A stretch of 64,000 nucleotides of DNA from Pseudomonas lini. GTDB taxonomy: Bacteria; Pseudomonadota; Gammaproteobacteria; Pseudomonadales; Pseudomonadaceae. The translations under genes and the position numbers were made by a program. The DNA lies in contig NZ_JAUSSR010000014.1 of NCBI RefSeq assembly GCF_030812475.1, positions 124,001 through 188,000 of the forward strand, read 5' to 3'. Shown here in pieces: positions 34,265-42,866 of this stretch. How positions within the stretch are numbered: position 1 is the first letter of the stretch; each line of letters starts with the position of its first letter. The notes under the pieces are model-generated. The model saw only the letters and a list, made by a program, of their open reading frames with translations. It made no database searches and was not told the origin of the DNA.

Positions 34265-35119
34265 TTAACTGAGAGCCCCCCCTAGAGCGCGCGCGTGATG
34301 CTGCAGATGGTCATCGATGAAGCTGGCGATGAAGAAATAGCTGTGGTCGTAGCCGGGTTGCAGGCGCAACGTCAGCGGATGACCCGCCAGTCTGGTGGCT
34401 TGTTGCAGGGTTTCAGGCTTGAGCTGGGTGGCGAGGAAATCGTCGCGATCACCTTGATCGACCAGCAGCGGTAATTTTTCTTCCGCCTCGGCGATCAATG
34501 CACAGGCATCCCATTCGCGCCACTTCGACCGGTCTTCCCCCAGGTAACGGGAAAAGGCCTTTTGCCCCCAAGGACAATCCATCGGGTTGTTGATCGGCGA
34601 GAACGCCGACACCGACTGATAGCGCCCCGGGTTGCGCAACGCGCAGACCAGCGCGCCATGGCCGCCCATGGAGTGACCGCTGATGCCGCGCTTGTCCGAA
34701 GCAGGGAAATGCGCCTCGACCAATGCCGGCAATTCCTGCACGACATAGTCGTGCATCCGATAGTGCCGCGACCAGGGTTCCTGGGTGGCATTCAGATAAA
34801 AACCGGCACCGAGTCCGAAGTCCCAGGCGCCGTCCGGATCACCCGGCACATCGGGGCCGCGCGGGCTGGTGTCCGGCGCCACGATGATCAGCCCCAGCTC
34901 GGCGGCCATGCGCATGGCGCCGGCCTTTTGCATGAAGTTTTCGTCGGTGCAGGTCAGGCCGGACAGCCAGTACAGCACCGGCAGTTTGCCGCCCTGCTCC
35001 GCTTGCGGCGGCAGGTACACGGCGAACACCATATCGCAGCCGAGCACATCGGAGCGGTGCCGATAGCGTTTGTGCCAGCCGCCGAAGCTTTTCTGGCAGG
35101 AGATATTTTCCAGGCTCAT
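34265..35119 (-). CDS. fghA: S-formylglutathione hydrolase
   Basis: Second step of glutathione-dependent formaldehyde detoxification: hydrolyses S-formylglutathione to formate and glutathione. The 284 residues are an alpha/beta hydrolase (esterase D type). The nucleophile elbow GISGHSMGGHGAL has Ser150, the oxyanion-region segment is WLSGLTCTDENF, and PGYDHSYFFIASFIDDH near the C-terminus carries the catalytic His. It lies downstream of adhC in the same direction, with a palindromic repeat between them. Confidence 0.97.
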   Translation of the reverse strand: MSLENISCQKSFGGWHKRYRHRSDVLGCDMVFAVYLPPQAEQGGKLPVLYWLSGLTCTDENFMQKAGAMRMAAELGLIIVAPDTSPRGPDVPGDPDGAWDFGLGAGFYLNATQEPWSRHYRMHDYVVQELPALVEAHFPASDKRGISGHSMGGHGALVCALRNPGRYQSVSAFSPINNPMDCPWGQKAFSRYLGEDRSKWREWDACALIAEAEEKLPLLVDQGDRDDFLATQLKPETLQQATRLAGHPLTLRLQPGYDHSYFFIASFIDDHLQHHARALGGALS

Positions 35120-35131
35120 GGGAGTACTCCC

Positions 35132-35205
35132 AGCGGTAAGCTACAAGCTTGAAGCTGCAAGTCGAGGCGCGCTCTCTTGCAGCTTATGACTTGCGGCTTA
35201 CCGCT
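35132..35205. repeat. 74-bp inverted repeat element between adhC and fghA
   Basis: Two 30-nt arms (35132-35161 and 35176-35205) are complementary at about 24 positions, including AGCGGTAAGC and AGCTGCAAG blocks. The words AGCTTGAAGC and AGCTGCAAG also occur at 15872-15931, so this is a dispersed family separate from the REP sequences. Confidence 0.75.
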
Positions 35206-35210
35206 GCTTC

Positions 35211-36323
35211 TTAGAAATGGATGACGGAACGGATGCTCTTGCCTTCGTGCATCAGGTCAAACGCCTTGTTGATATCTTCCAGGCCCATGGTGTGGGTGAT
35301 GAACGTATCCAGCGGGATCTCGCCGGTCTCGGCCATTTCGACATAGCTTGGCAACTCGGTACGGCCGCGCACGCCGCCGAACGCCGAACCGCGCCAGACG
35401 CGACCGGTGACCAGCTGGAATGGACGGGTGGAGATTTCCTGACCGGCACCGGCCACGCCGATGATCACCGATTCGCCCCAACCCTTGTGGCAGCACTCGA
35501 GGGCCGCGCGCATCAATTGCACATTGCCGATGCACTCGAAGGAGAAGTCAACGCCGCCATCGGTCATGTCGACGATGACTTCCTGGATCGGACGGTCGAA
35601 GTCTTTCGGGTTCACGCAATCGGTTGCACCCAGTTGCTTGGCGATCTCGAATTTGGCCGGGTTGATGTCAATCGCGATGATGCGCGCTGCCTTGGCTTTG
35701 GCCGCGCCGATGACCGCCGACAGGCCGATGCCGCCGAGGCCGAAAATGGCGACCGTGTCACCTGGCTTTACCTTGGCCGTATTGAGAACGGCGCCGATGC
35801 CGGTGGTGACACCGCAGCCCAGCAGGCAGACTTTTTCCAGTGGCGCTTCTTTAGGAATTTTGGCGACGGAGATTTCCGGCAGCACGGTGTACTCGGAGAA
35901 GGTCGAGGTACCCATGTAGTGGAAAATCGGCTGGCCCTTGTAGGAAAAGCGAGAGGTGCCATCCGGCATCAGGCCTTTGCCCTGGGTGGCGCGAATGGCC
36001 TGGCAGAGGTTGGTCTTGCCCGACAGGCAGAATTTGCACTGGCGACATTCCGGGGTGTAGAGCGGAATCACATGATCACCCACCTCCACGGAGGTCACGC
36101 CCTCGCCGATGGCTTCCACCACCGCGCCACCTTCGTGGCCGAGGATCGACGGGAAGATGCCTTCCGGGTCGGCACCGGACAGCGTGTAGGCATCGGTATG
36201 GCAGACACCGGAAGCAACAACTCGCAGCAATACTTCACCGGCCTTGGGCATGGCGACATCGACTTCGACGATCTCGAGGGGTTTCTTGGCCTCGAAGGCT
36301 ACGGCAGCGCGCGACTTGATCAT
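35211..36323 (-). CDS. adhC: Glutathione-dependent formaldehyde dehydrogenase (class III alcohol dehydrogenase)
   Basis: Oxidises S-hydroxymethylglutathione to S-formylglutathione with NAD+; also reduces S-nitrosoglutathione. The 370 residues have catalytic zinc ligands Cys41 and His63 (SGVCHTDAYTLSG, GHEGGAVVE) and structural zinc cysteines in CRQCKFCLSGKTNLC. The nucleotide fold has GLGGIGLSAVIGA. Of two nearby ATGs I chose the second (MIKSRAAVAF) because GGAG then has normal spacing. It is also known as frmA. Divergent gfnR and downstream fghA complete the detoxification cluster. Confidence 0.97.
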   Translation of the reverse strand: MIKSRAAVAFEAKKPLEIVEVDVAMPKAGEVLLRVVASGVCHTDAYTLSGADPEGIFPSILGHEGGAVVEAIGEGVTSVEVGDHVIPLYTPECRQCKFCLSGKTNLCQAIRATQGKGLMPDGTSRFSYKGQPIFHYMGTSTFSEYTVLPEISVAKIPKEAPLEKVCLLGCGVTTGIGAVLNTAKVKPGDTVAIFGLGGIGLSAVIGAAKAKAARIIAIDINPAKFEIAKQLGATDCVNPKDFDRPIQEVIVDMTDGGVDFSFECIGNVQLMRAALECCHKGWGESVIIGVAGAGQEISTRPFQLVTGRVWRGSAFGGVRGRTELPSYVEMAETGEIPLDTFITHTMGLEDINKAFDLMHEGKSIRSVIHF

Positions 36324-36335
36324 GAGCATTCTCCA

Positions 36336-36385
36336 GTGAATAAAAATGAGACAGTGAGTGTAATACAGTGCTCTACGGTGAATAA
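36336..36385. promoter_or_regulatory. Direct repeats GTGAATAA in the adhC-gfnR divergent region
   Basis: GTGAATAA occurs at 36336-36343 and 36378-36385, 42 bp apart, about four helical turns. The pair lies between the two start codons and could be a regulator-binding arrangement, but no known consensus is claimed. Confidence 0.3.
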
Positions 36386-36430
36386 TCAGGACAAAAGCAA
36401 AACTTTATTGCTGTACAGGGATAATCATCA

Positions 36431-37327
36431 ATGTCCGAAAACCGCTGGGAAGGCATCGACGAGTTCGTCGCCGTGGCCGAGTGCAGCCATTTCACCGCCG
36501 CTGCCGAACGTCTCGGGGTGTCGTCCTCCCATGTCAGTCGACAAATCGTTCGGCTGGAAGAGCGACTTCAGACGCGACTGCTTTATCGCAGTACCCGCCG
36601 GGTCACCCTGACCGAGGCCGGGCAAACCTTCCTGCAGCATTGCCAACGTTTACAGGATGGCCGCGAAGAAGCCTTGCGAGCGGTCGGTGATCTGACCAGC
36701 GAGCCTAAAGGGATGCTGCGCATGACCTGCGCCGTGGCGTACGGCGAACGCTTCATCGTGCCGCTGGTGACCCGCTTCATGGGGCTTTACCCGCAACTGC
36801 GGATCGACATCGAACTGAGCAACCGCCAACTGGACCTGGTGCACGAGGGCCTGGACCTGGCGATCCGTCTGGGTCGCTTGCAGGACTCAAGACTGGTGGC
36901 GGCACGACTGGCACCACGGCAAATGTACCTGTGCGCATCACCGTCCTACGTGGAACGGTATGGTCGCCCACACAGTTTGTCGGAACTGAGCCGGCACAAT
37001 TGCCTCATCGGCAGTTCGGACATTTGGCAACTGGAACAGAACGGACGGGAATTTTCCCAGCGGGTACAGGGAAACTGGCGTTGCAACAGTGGGCAAGCGG
37101 TGCTGGATGCGGCGTTACAGGGTGTCGGGTTGTGTCAGTTGCCGGATTATTATGTGTTGGAGCATTTGAAAAGCGGTGCGTTGATTTCGTTGCTGGAAGC
37201 GCATCAGCCGCCGAACACGGCGGTATGGGCGCTTTATCCACAGCAGCGGCATCTGTCGCCGAAGGTGCGCAAGTTGGTGGATTATTTGAAGGGAGGGTTG
37301 GCTGAAAGGCCGGAGTATCGAAGCTAG
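36431..37327 (+). CDS. gfnR: LysR-family regulator of formaldehyde detoxification (GfnR-like)
   Basis: A 298-residue LysR regulator with an N-terminal winged helix-turn-helix (GIDEFVAVAECSHFTAAAERLGVSSSHVSRQIV) and a substrate-binding domain. Divergent placement from adhC-fghA corresponds to PA3630 GfnR, which activates glutathione-dependent formaldehyde neutralisation. Effector recognition cannot be read from sequence. The ATG at 36431 is the normal LysR start. Confidence 0.83.
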   Translation: MSENRWEGIDEFVAVAECSHFTAAAERLGVSSSHVSRQIVRLEERLQTRLLYRSTRRVTLTEAGQTFLQHCQRLQDGREEALRAVGDLTSEPKGMLRMTCAVAYGERFIVPLVTRFMGLYPQLRIDIELSNRQLDLVHEGLDLAIRLGRLQDSRLVAARLAPRQMYLCASPSYVERYGRPHSLSELSRHNCLIGSSDIWQLEQNGREFSQRVQGNWRCNSGQAVLDAALQGVGLCQLPDYYVLEHLKSGALISLLEAHQPPNTAVWALYPQQRHLSPKVRKLVDYLKGGLAERPEYRS

Positions 37328-37370
37328 GAAGGTGCCTGCGTGCCAGTAAGATGTCGGTTGTCAATACTAC

Positions 37371-37470
37371 CGCTATCGCGAGCAAGCTCGCTCCCACAGT
37401 GACCGTGGTCGAATACAAATCTTGTAAATGCCGTAGAGCCCTGTGAGAGCGAGCTTGCTCGCGATAGGGG
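37371..37470. repeat. REP doublet between gfnR and ispD
   Basis: CGCGAGCAAGCTCGCTCCCAC near 37378-37397 and its inverted copy near 37445-37464 (one base changed: GTGAGAGCG) flank a short spacer between convergent genes. Confidence 0.9.
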
Positions 37471-37490
37471 CAACACCGATCCACAGTCAA

Positions 37491-38198
37491 TTAATGACGG
37501 TTAGCCCAACGCTGGCGCAACCATTCAAGGTCTTCGGGCCGAGTGACTTTCAGGTTATCGGACCGCCCTTCAATCAACCGCGGTGCCAGCCCTGCCCACT
37601 CCATCGCCGAAGCTTCATCGGTGATGACTGCATCCGCTACCAGACTGTCGGCCAACGCCCGATGCAACGCACCCAGACGAAACATCTGTGGCGTATAAGC
37701 CTGCCAGATCACGCTGCGATCCACGGTTTCGACGACACGGCCCTGCTTGTCGACCCGTTTGAGGGTGTCGCGCGCCGGCACCGCCAGCAGACCGCCCACC
37801 GGATCGTCCGCCAACTCACCGAGCAACTTGTCCAGGTCATCACGGCTCAGATTCGGCCGCGCGGCGTCGTGCACCAACACCCAATCCTCATCGTCAGCGC
37901 CCTGGGCATGCAGATGCAGCAACGCATTGAGCACCGACCCGGAACGTTCGGCCCCCCCTTCAACCCGCTGAATACGCGAATCGCCAGCACACGCCAGGTT
38001 CGGCCAATAAGGATCATCGACAGCAAGACTGACCACCAGGCCTTTCAGGCAAGGATGATCGAGGAAACAGCCGAGGCTGTGTTCAACAATAGTGCGCCCG
38101 CCCAGTTGCAAATATTGCTTGGGACGGTCCGCGGCCATACGGGCACCGACGCCCGCGGCAGGAATCACGGCCCAGAAGGCCGGTAACGAAAGGTTCAT
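37491..38198 (-). CDS. ispD: 2-C-methyl-D-erythritol 4-phosphate cytidylyltransferase
   Basis: Third step of the MEP pathway: MEP plus CTP gives CDP-methylerythritol. The 235 residues begin with the nucleotide-binding VIPAAGVGARMAADRPKQYL loop. WVLVHDAARPNLS carries the Mg-binding Asp, and DRSVIWQAYTPQMF and ITDEASAMEW follow. It overlaps ftsB by four bases (ATGA), the conserved ftsB-ispD pairing. Confidence 0.97.
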   Translation of the reverse strand: MNLSLPAFWAVIPAAGVGARMAADRPKQYLQLGGRTIVEHSLGCFLDHPCLKGLVVSLAVDDPYWPNLACAGDSRIQRVEGGAERSGSVLNALLHLHAQGADDEDWVLVHDAARPNLSRDDLDKLLGELADDPVGGLLAVPARDTLKRVDKQGRVVETVDRSVIWQAYTPQMFRLGALHRALADSLVADAVITDEASAMEWAGLAPRLIEGRSDNLKVTRPEDLEWLRQRWANRH

Positions 38199-38473
38199 TG
38201 CGCCAGCTGGTAAAGGGTTTCACCATCCTTGACCATGCCCAGCTCATGGCGAGCCCGTTCTTCAACGGTCTCCATGCCCTTTTTCAACTCGCTGACTTCA
38301 GCGTCCATCACCCGATTGCGCTCAAGCAGGCCTTCGTTCTCAGCGTGTTGATCAGCGATCTGCTGAGTCAGCTCGGCCACTTGCGCCAGGCTGCCATTAC
38401 CCACCCACAGGCGGTATTGCAGGCCAGCCAGCAGCAGGAGCAAGACGAGGAACAACCAATTGGGACTGCGCAT
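38195..38473 (-). CDS. ftsB: Cell division protein FtsB
   Basis: Bitopic divisome protein that forms a complex with FtsL and FtsQ. The 92 residues have one N-terminal transmembrane helix (WLFLVLLLLLAGLQYRLW) followed by a periplasmic coiled coil (VAELTQQIADQHAENEGLLERN). The C-terminal GMVKDGETLYQLAQ is typical. It is coupled to ispD by an ATGA overlap. Confidence 0.96.
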   Translation of the reverse strand: MRSPNWLFLVLLLLLAGLQYRLWVGNGSLAQVAELTQQIADQHAENEGLLERNRVMDAEVSELKKGMETVEERARHELGMVKDGETLYQLAQ

Positions 38474-38531
38474 CGAATATCAGGTATCCAGTGAAAAAAG
38501 ACAGCCGTGTAAAAACTTTGAAGCTGCTGAT

Positions 38532-38563
38532 AGCACGAAGCCTGGAAGATCCAGGCTTGTGCT
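38532..38563 (-). other. Strong hairpin between eno and ftsB
   Basis: AGCACAAGCCTGG and CCAGGCTTCGTGCT (minus-strand sense) pair over 13 bp with a one-base bulge and an ATCTT loop. No T-run follows directly, so it may be an mRNA processing or stability element, or a weak terminator of eno. Confidence 0.55.
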
Positions 38564-38644
38564 GATAAGGCATCAGATTAGTGGCAAATCCATCGCTGTT
38601 GCGACTTTTCCAACACAATCCGTTGTCTTTTTATCTTTTAGCCA

Positions 38645-39934
38645 TTAGCCGCGGAATTCGCTGCGACCGTTGTACTTGGCTTTGCCGTTCAACTGCTCTT
38701 CGATGCGCAGCAGCTGGTTGTACTTGGAAACGCGGTCGGAACGGCACAGGGAACCGGTCTTGATCTGGCCAGCCGAAGTGCCCACGGCCAGGTCGGCAAT
38801 GGTCGAATCTTCGGTTTCGCCGGAGCGGTGCGAGATCACGGCGGTGTAACCCGCAGCCTTGGCCATCTGGATGGCTTCCAGGGTTTCGGTCAGGGTGCCG
38901 ATCTGGTTGAACTTGATCAGGATCGAGTTGGCGATCTTTTTATCAATGCCTTCTTTCAGGATCTTGGTGTTGGTCACGAACAGGTCGTCGCCTACCAGCT
39001 GAATTTTCTCTCCGATCTTGTCGGTGAGGATTTTCCAGCCAGCCCAGTCAGACTCGTCCAGGCCGTCTTCGATCGAGATGATCGGGTAACGCTCGGTCAG
39101 GCCTTTGAGGTAGTCGGCGAAACCTTCAGCGGTGAATACCTGGCCTTCGCCGGACAGGTTGTATTTGCCGTCTTCGTAGAATTCGCTCGCCGCGCAGTCC
39201 AGGGCCAGGGTCACGTCGGTGCCCAGCTTGTAGCCGGCGTTGGCCACGGCTTCGGAGATCACTTTCAAAGCATCTTCGTTGGAGGCCAGGTTTGGCGCGA
39301 AACCACCTTCGTCACCCACGGCGGTGCTCAGGCCACGGGCCTTCAACACGGCTTTGAGGTGATGGAAAATCTCGGTGCCCATGCGCAGACCTTCCGAGAA
39401 AGACTTGGCGCCAACCGGCTGAACCATGAATTCCTGTATGTCGACGTTGTTATCCGCGTGCTCGCCACCGTTGATGATGTTCATCATCGGAACCGGCATC
39501 GAGTAGACACCCGGGGTGCCGTTCAGGTTGGCGATGTGAGCGTACAGTGGCAGGTCCTGATCCTGTGCGGCGGCCTTGGCGGCTGCCAGGGAAACGGCGA
39601 GGATCGCGTTGGCGCCCAGGGACCCTTTGTTGTCGGTACCGTCGAGCTTGATCATTGCGTGATCCAGCGCCTTTTGGTCGCTTGGGTCTGCACCTTTCAA
39701 CAGATCGCGGATCGGGCCATTGATGTTGGCGACGGCTTTGAGCACGCCTTTGCCCAGGTAACGGCTCTTGTCGCCATCACGCAGCTCGAGCGCTTCACGC
39801 GAGCCAGTGGAAGCACCGGACGGCGCGCAAGCGCTGCCGATGATGCCGTTATCGAGAAGCACGTCCGCTTCGACGGTGGGGTTGCCACGGGAGTCGAGAA
39901 CTTCACGACCTTTGATGTCGACGATTTTTGCCAT
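38645..39934 (-). CDS. eno: Enolase
   Basis: Converts 2-phosphoglycerate to phosphoenolpyruvate and, in many gamma-proteobacteria, is a degradosome component. The 429 residues show GASTGSREALELRDGD near the N-terminus, the Mg-binding Asp/Glu residues and the signature ILIKFNQIGTLTETLEAI. SHRSGETEDSTIADLAV lies near the C-terminus. The ATG at 39934 starts the conserved MAKIVDIKGREVLDSRGNP-type N-terminus. Confidence 0.99.
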   Translation of the reverse strand: MAKIVDIKGREVLDSRGNPTVEADVLLDNGIIGSACAPSGASTGSREALELRDGDKSRYLGKGVLKAVANINGPIRDLLKGADPSDQKALDHAMIKLDGTDNKGSLGANAILAVSLAAAKAAAQDQDLPLYAHIANLNGTPGVYSMPVPMMNIINGGEHADNNVDIQEFMVQPVGAKSFSEGLRMGTEIFHHLKAVLKARGLSTAVGDEGGFAPNLASNEDALKVISEAVANAGYKLGTDVTLALDCAASEFYEDGKYNLSGEGQVFTAEGFADYLKGLTERYPIISIEDGLDESDWAGWKILTDKIGEKIQLVGDDLFVTNTKILKEGIDKKIANSILIKFNQIGTLTETLEAIQMAKAAGYTAVISHRSGETEDSTIADLAVGTSAGQIKTGSLCRSDRVSKYNQLLRIEEQLNGKAKYNGRSEFRG

Positions 39935-40006
39935 TGTTGTAAACACTCCAAAGTTGACGAAAACGCTGTACCGATCGATTTATAACTTGTGGGTCACATT
40001 GCTTTT

Positions 40007-40090
40007 TGTAGGAGCCGGCTTGCCGGCGAAGGGGGCCTCGAAGTCTCTGCAAGGCTTGAGGGACCCTTCGCTGGCAAGCCAGCTCCTACA
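40007..40090. repeat. REP doublet between eno and kdsA
   Basis: GTAGGAGCCGGCTTGCCGGC at 40008-40027 faces an inverted CTGGCTTGCCAGC copy ending at 40089. The two halves carry different but self-complementary stems (CCGGC and CTGGC variants), showing compensatory change. Confidence 0.9.
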
Positions 40091-40104
40091 TGGAGAAACC
40101 CGAT

Positions 40105-40950
40105 TTACGCGGTTTCTACGACAGGAAAACTCTTCACCAGTTCGTCCAACGCCTTGAGCTGGGCCAGGAATGGCTCCAGTTTGTCCAGACGCAAGGCGCA
40201 AGGGCCGTCGCATTTGGCGTTGTCCGGATCCGGGTGCGCTTCGAGGAACAGGCCGGCCAACGACTGGCTCATACCGGCCTTGGCCAGATCGGTGACCTGG
40301 GCACGACGACCGCCGGCGGAATCCGAGCGACCGCCGGGCATTTGCAGCGCGTGGGTCACGTCGAAGAACACCGGGTATTCGAACTGCTTCATGATGCCGA
40401 AGCCGAGCATGTCGACGACCAGGTTGTTGTAGCCGAAGCTCGAACCGCGCTCGCAGAGGATCAATTGATCGTTACCCGCTTCCACGCATTTGCTCAGGAT
40501 GTGTTTCATCTCCTGGGGGGCGAGGAACTGGGCCTTCTTGATGTTGATCACCGCACCGGTCCTGGCCATCGCGACCACCAGGTCGGTCTGGCGCGACAGG
40601 AAGGCCGGCAGCTGGATGATATCGCAGACTTCAGCGACGACCGCCGCCTGATCAGGCTCGTGGACGTCGGTGATGATCGGCACGCCGAACGCTTGCTTGA
40701 TGTCCTGGAAAATCCGCATGCCCTCTTCCAGGCCCGGGCCACGGTAAGAGGTCACGGAGGATCGGTTGGCCTTGTCGAAGCTGGCCTTGAACACGTAAGG
40801 GATACCGAGTTTTTCGGTGACCTTCACGTACTCTTCGCAGACCTGCATCGCCATGTCACAGCTTTCCAGCACATTCATGCCACCGAACAGCACCATTGGC
40901 TTGTCGTTGCCAATCTCGATATCGCCTACGCGGATGATCTTCTGCGCCAT
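40105..40950 (-). CDS. kdsA: 3-deoxy-D-manno-octulosonate 8-phosphate synthase
   Basis: Condenses phosphoenolpyruvate with arabinose 5-phosphate to make KDO8P for lipopolysaccharide inner core. The 281 residues include FGGMNVLESCDMAMQVCEEY, KASFDKANRSSVTSYRGPGLEEG, ITDVHEPDQAA, and FFDVTHALQMPGGRSDSAGGRR. The ATG at 40950 (MAQKIIRVGDIEIG) is chosen because homology starts there. It lies 5 bp downstream of pyrG, as in other pseudomonads. Confidence 0.98.
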   Translation of the reverse strand: MAQKIIRVGDIEIGNDKPMVLFGGMNVLESCDMAMQVCEEYVKVTEKLGIPYVFKASFDKANRSSVTSYRGPGLEEGMRIFQDIKQAFGVPIITDVHEPDQAAVVAEVCDIIQLPAFLSRQTDLVVAMARTGAVINIKKAQFLAPQEMKHILSKCVEAGNDQLILCERGSSFGYNNLVVDMLGFGIMKQFEYPVFFDVTHALQMPGGRSDSAGGRRAQVTDLAKAGMSQSLAGLFLEAHPDPDNAKCDGPCALRLDKLEPFLAQLKALDELVKSFPVVETA

Positions 40951-40955
40951 TGGAA

Positions 40956-42587
40956 TCACGCCTTCTTCTGGTGTTGGACCAAAGCTGCCTTGACGAAACC
41001 GCTGAACAACGGATGACCGTCGCGTGGCGTCGAGGTGAACTCAGGGTGGAACTGGCAAGCGACGAACCACGGATGATCCGGGGCTTCGACCACTTCGACC
41101 AGCGCGCCATCACCGGAACGACCGGAGATTTTCAGACCGGCTTCGATCAGTTGCGGCAACAGGTTGTTGTTCACTTCATAGCGATGACGGTGACGCTCGA
41201 CGATCACGTCCTTGGCGTAGCAGTCGTGCACCAGGGAGCCGGTTTCGAGCAGGCAATCCTGGGCGCCCAGGCGCATGGTGCCGCCCAGGTCGGACGCTTC
41301 GGTACGGATTTCGACGGCGCCGGTGGCATCTTCCCACTCGGTGATCAGGCCCACGACGGGGTGACCGCTGGCACGATCGAACTCGGTGGAGTTGGCGTCT
41401 TTCCAGCCCAGCACGTTACGTGCGAACTCGATGACAGCCACTTGCATGCCCAGGCAGATACCCAGGTACGGAACCTTGTTTTCGCGAGCAAATTGAACGG
41501 CAGTGATCTTGCCTTCCACGCCACGCAGACCGAAGCCGCCCGGTACGAGGATCGCGTCGACACCTTCGAGCAGCGCGGTGCCCTGGTTTTCGATGTCTTC
41601 GGAATCGATGTAGCGCAGGTTGACCTTGGTGCGGTTGCTGATGCCGGCGTGACTCATCGCTTCGATCAGCGACTTGTAGGCGTCCAGCAGTTCCATGTAC
41701 TTGCCGACCATGGCGATGGTGACTTCGTGCTCGGGGTTGAGCTTGGCGTCGACCACGGCTTCCCACTCGGACAGATCGGCGCCGCCACATTCCAGGCCGA
41801 AACGCTCGACGACGAAATCATCCAGGCCCTGGGAGTGCAGGATGCCCGGGATCTTGTAGATGGTGTCGGCGTCTTCCAGCGCGATCACCGCACGCTCCTC
41901 AACGTTGGTGAACTGCGCGATCTTGCGGCGCGAGGAGAGGTCGATCGGGTGATCGGAACGGCACACCAGCACGTCCGGTTGCAGGCCGATGGAACGCAGC
42001 TCCTTGACCGAGTGCTGGGTTGGCTTGGTTTTGGTTTCGCCGGCGGTGGCGATGTACGGCACCAGCGTCAGGTGCATCAGCATCGCGCGCTTGGCGCCGA
42101 CTTCGAAACGCAATTGACGGATCGCTTCGAGGAACGGTTGCGATTCGATGTCACCCACGGTGCCACCGATCTCGACCATGGCCACGTCGGCATCGCCGGC
42201 GCCCTTGATGATCCGGCGCTTGATTTCGTCGGTGATGTGCGGGATCACCTGGATGGTGGCGCCCAGGTAATCACCACGGCGCTCTTTGCGCAGGACGTGT
42301 TCGTAGACACGGCCGGTGGTGAAGTTGTTGTTCTGGGTCATGGTCGTGCGGATGAACCGCTCGTAATGGCCCAGGTCCAGGTCGGTCTCGGCGCCGTCGT
42401 GGGTGACGAACACTTCACCGTGCTGGAACGGGCTCATGGTGCCCGGGTCAACGTTGATGTACGGGTCCAGCTTCAGCATGGTGACCTTAAGTCCCCGCGC
42501 CTCCAGGATGGCCGCCAATGAAGCCGATGCGATGCCTTTCCCCAATGAAGAAACAACACCGCCCGTGACGAATATGTAGCGCGTCAT
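40956..42587 (-). CDS. pyrG: CTP synthase
   Basis: Aminates UTP to CTP using glutamine. The 543 residues have the N-terminal synthase domain (TRYIFVTGGVVSSLGKGIAS, DPYINVDPGTMSPFQHGEV). The C-terminal class I glutamine amidotransferase domain has its nucleophile in YLGICLGMQ and catalytic His/Glu in ACQFHPEFTS. It forms an operon with kdsA and eno downstream. I see no UTP- or CTP-dependent attenuator, although the 279-bp upstream gap has a GC-rich hairpin at 42628-42658. Confidence 0.98.
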   Translation of the reverse strand: MTRYIFVTGGVVSSLGKGIASASLAAILEARGLKVTMLKLDPYINVDPGTMSPFQHGEVFVTHDGAETDLDLGHYERFIRTTMTQNNNFTTGRVYEHVLRKERRGDYLGATIQVIPHITDEIKRRIIKGAGDADVAMVEIGGTVGDIESQPFLEAIRQLRFEVGAKRAMLMHLTLVPYIATAGETKTKPTQHSVKELRSIGLQPDVLVCRSDHPIDLSSRRKIAQFTNVEERAVIALEDADTIYKIPGILHSQGLDDFVVERFGLECGGADLSEWEAVVDAKLNPEHEVTIAMVGKYMELLDAYKSLIEAMSHAGISNRTKVNLRYIDSEDIENQGTALLEGVDAILVPGGFGLRGVEGKITAVQFARENKVPYLGICLGMQVAVIEFARNVLGWKDANSTEFDRASGHPVVGLITEWEDATGAVEIRTEASDLGGTMRLGAQDCLLETGSLVHDCYAKDVIVERHRHRYEVNNNLLPQLIEAGLKISGRSGDGALVEVVEAPDHPWFVACQFHPEFTSTPRDGHPLFSGFVKAALVQHQKKA

Positions 42588-42866
42588 GAAAAACCCTAGA
42601 AGTCTGCGTTAAAGCGGTCCGAGCCGCCGGGGGAAGCGAAGGAAGGCCGAAGCCCCCGATCACCTGCATCGATCACAGTGCATCTTTCAAAAAAACCGCC
42701 GCGTTGGGACAGACCGGAAGGTGAGACACCGGTACGTTGCTCGCTACACATTTTTTGGAATCGCCCAGCAAAGACTGCTTGGTAATCGGCAACTCCTGCA
42801 ATTCAGGCGAATCCACAGAAGTTGTATCAAGAAGGGAGCGTAGTCTACCGGAAAGCCCCTTTCAGC
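42588..42866. other. Intergenic region between tilS and pyrG
   Basis: It holds a CGGGGG/CCCCCG hairpin (42628-42633 with 42653-42658) in the pyrG leader. A 47-codon open frame (42673-42816, minus) starting with GTG is present but has no ribosome-binding site and no recognisable product, so it is not called as a gene. Confidence 0.5.

Noticed and set aside
42673..42816. 47-codon frame (minus) between tilS and pyrG beginning with GTG
   Set aside because: The composition looks mildly protein-like, but there is no Shine-Dalgarno sequence, third-position GC is lower than in neighbouring genes, and no family is recognised.
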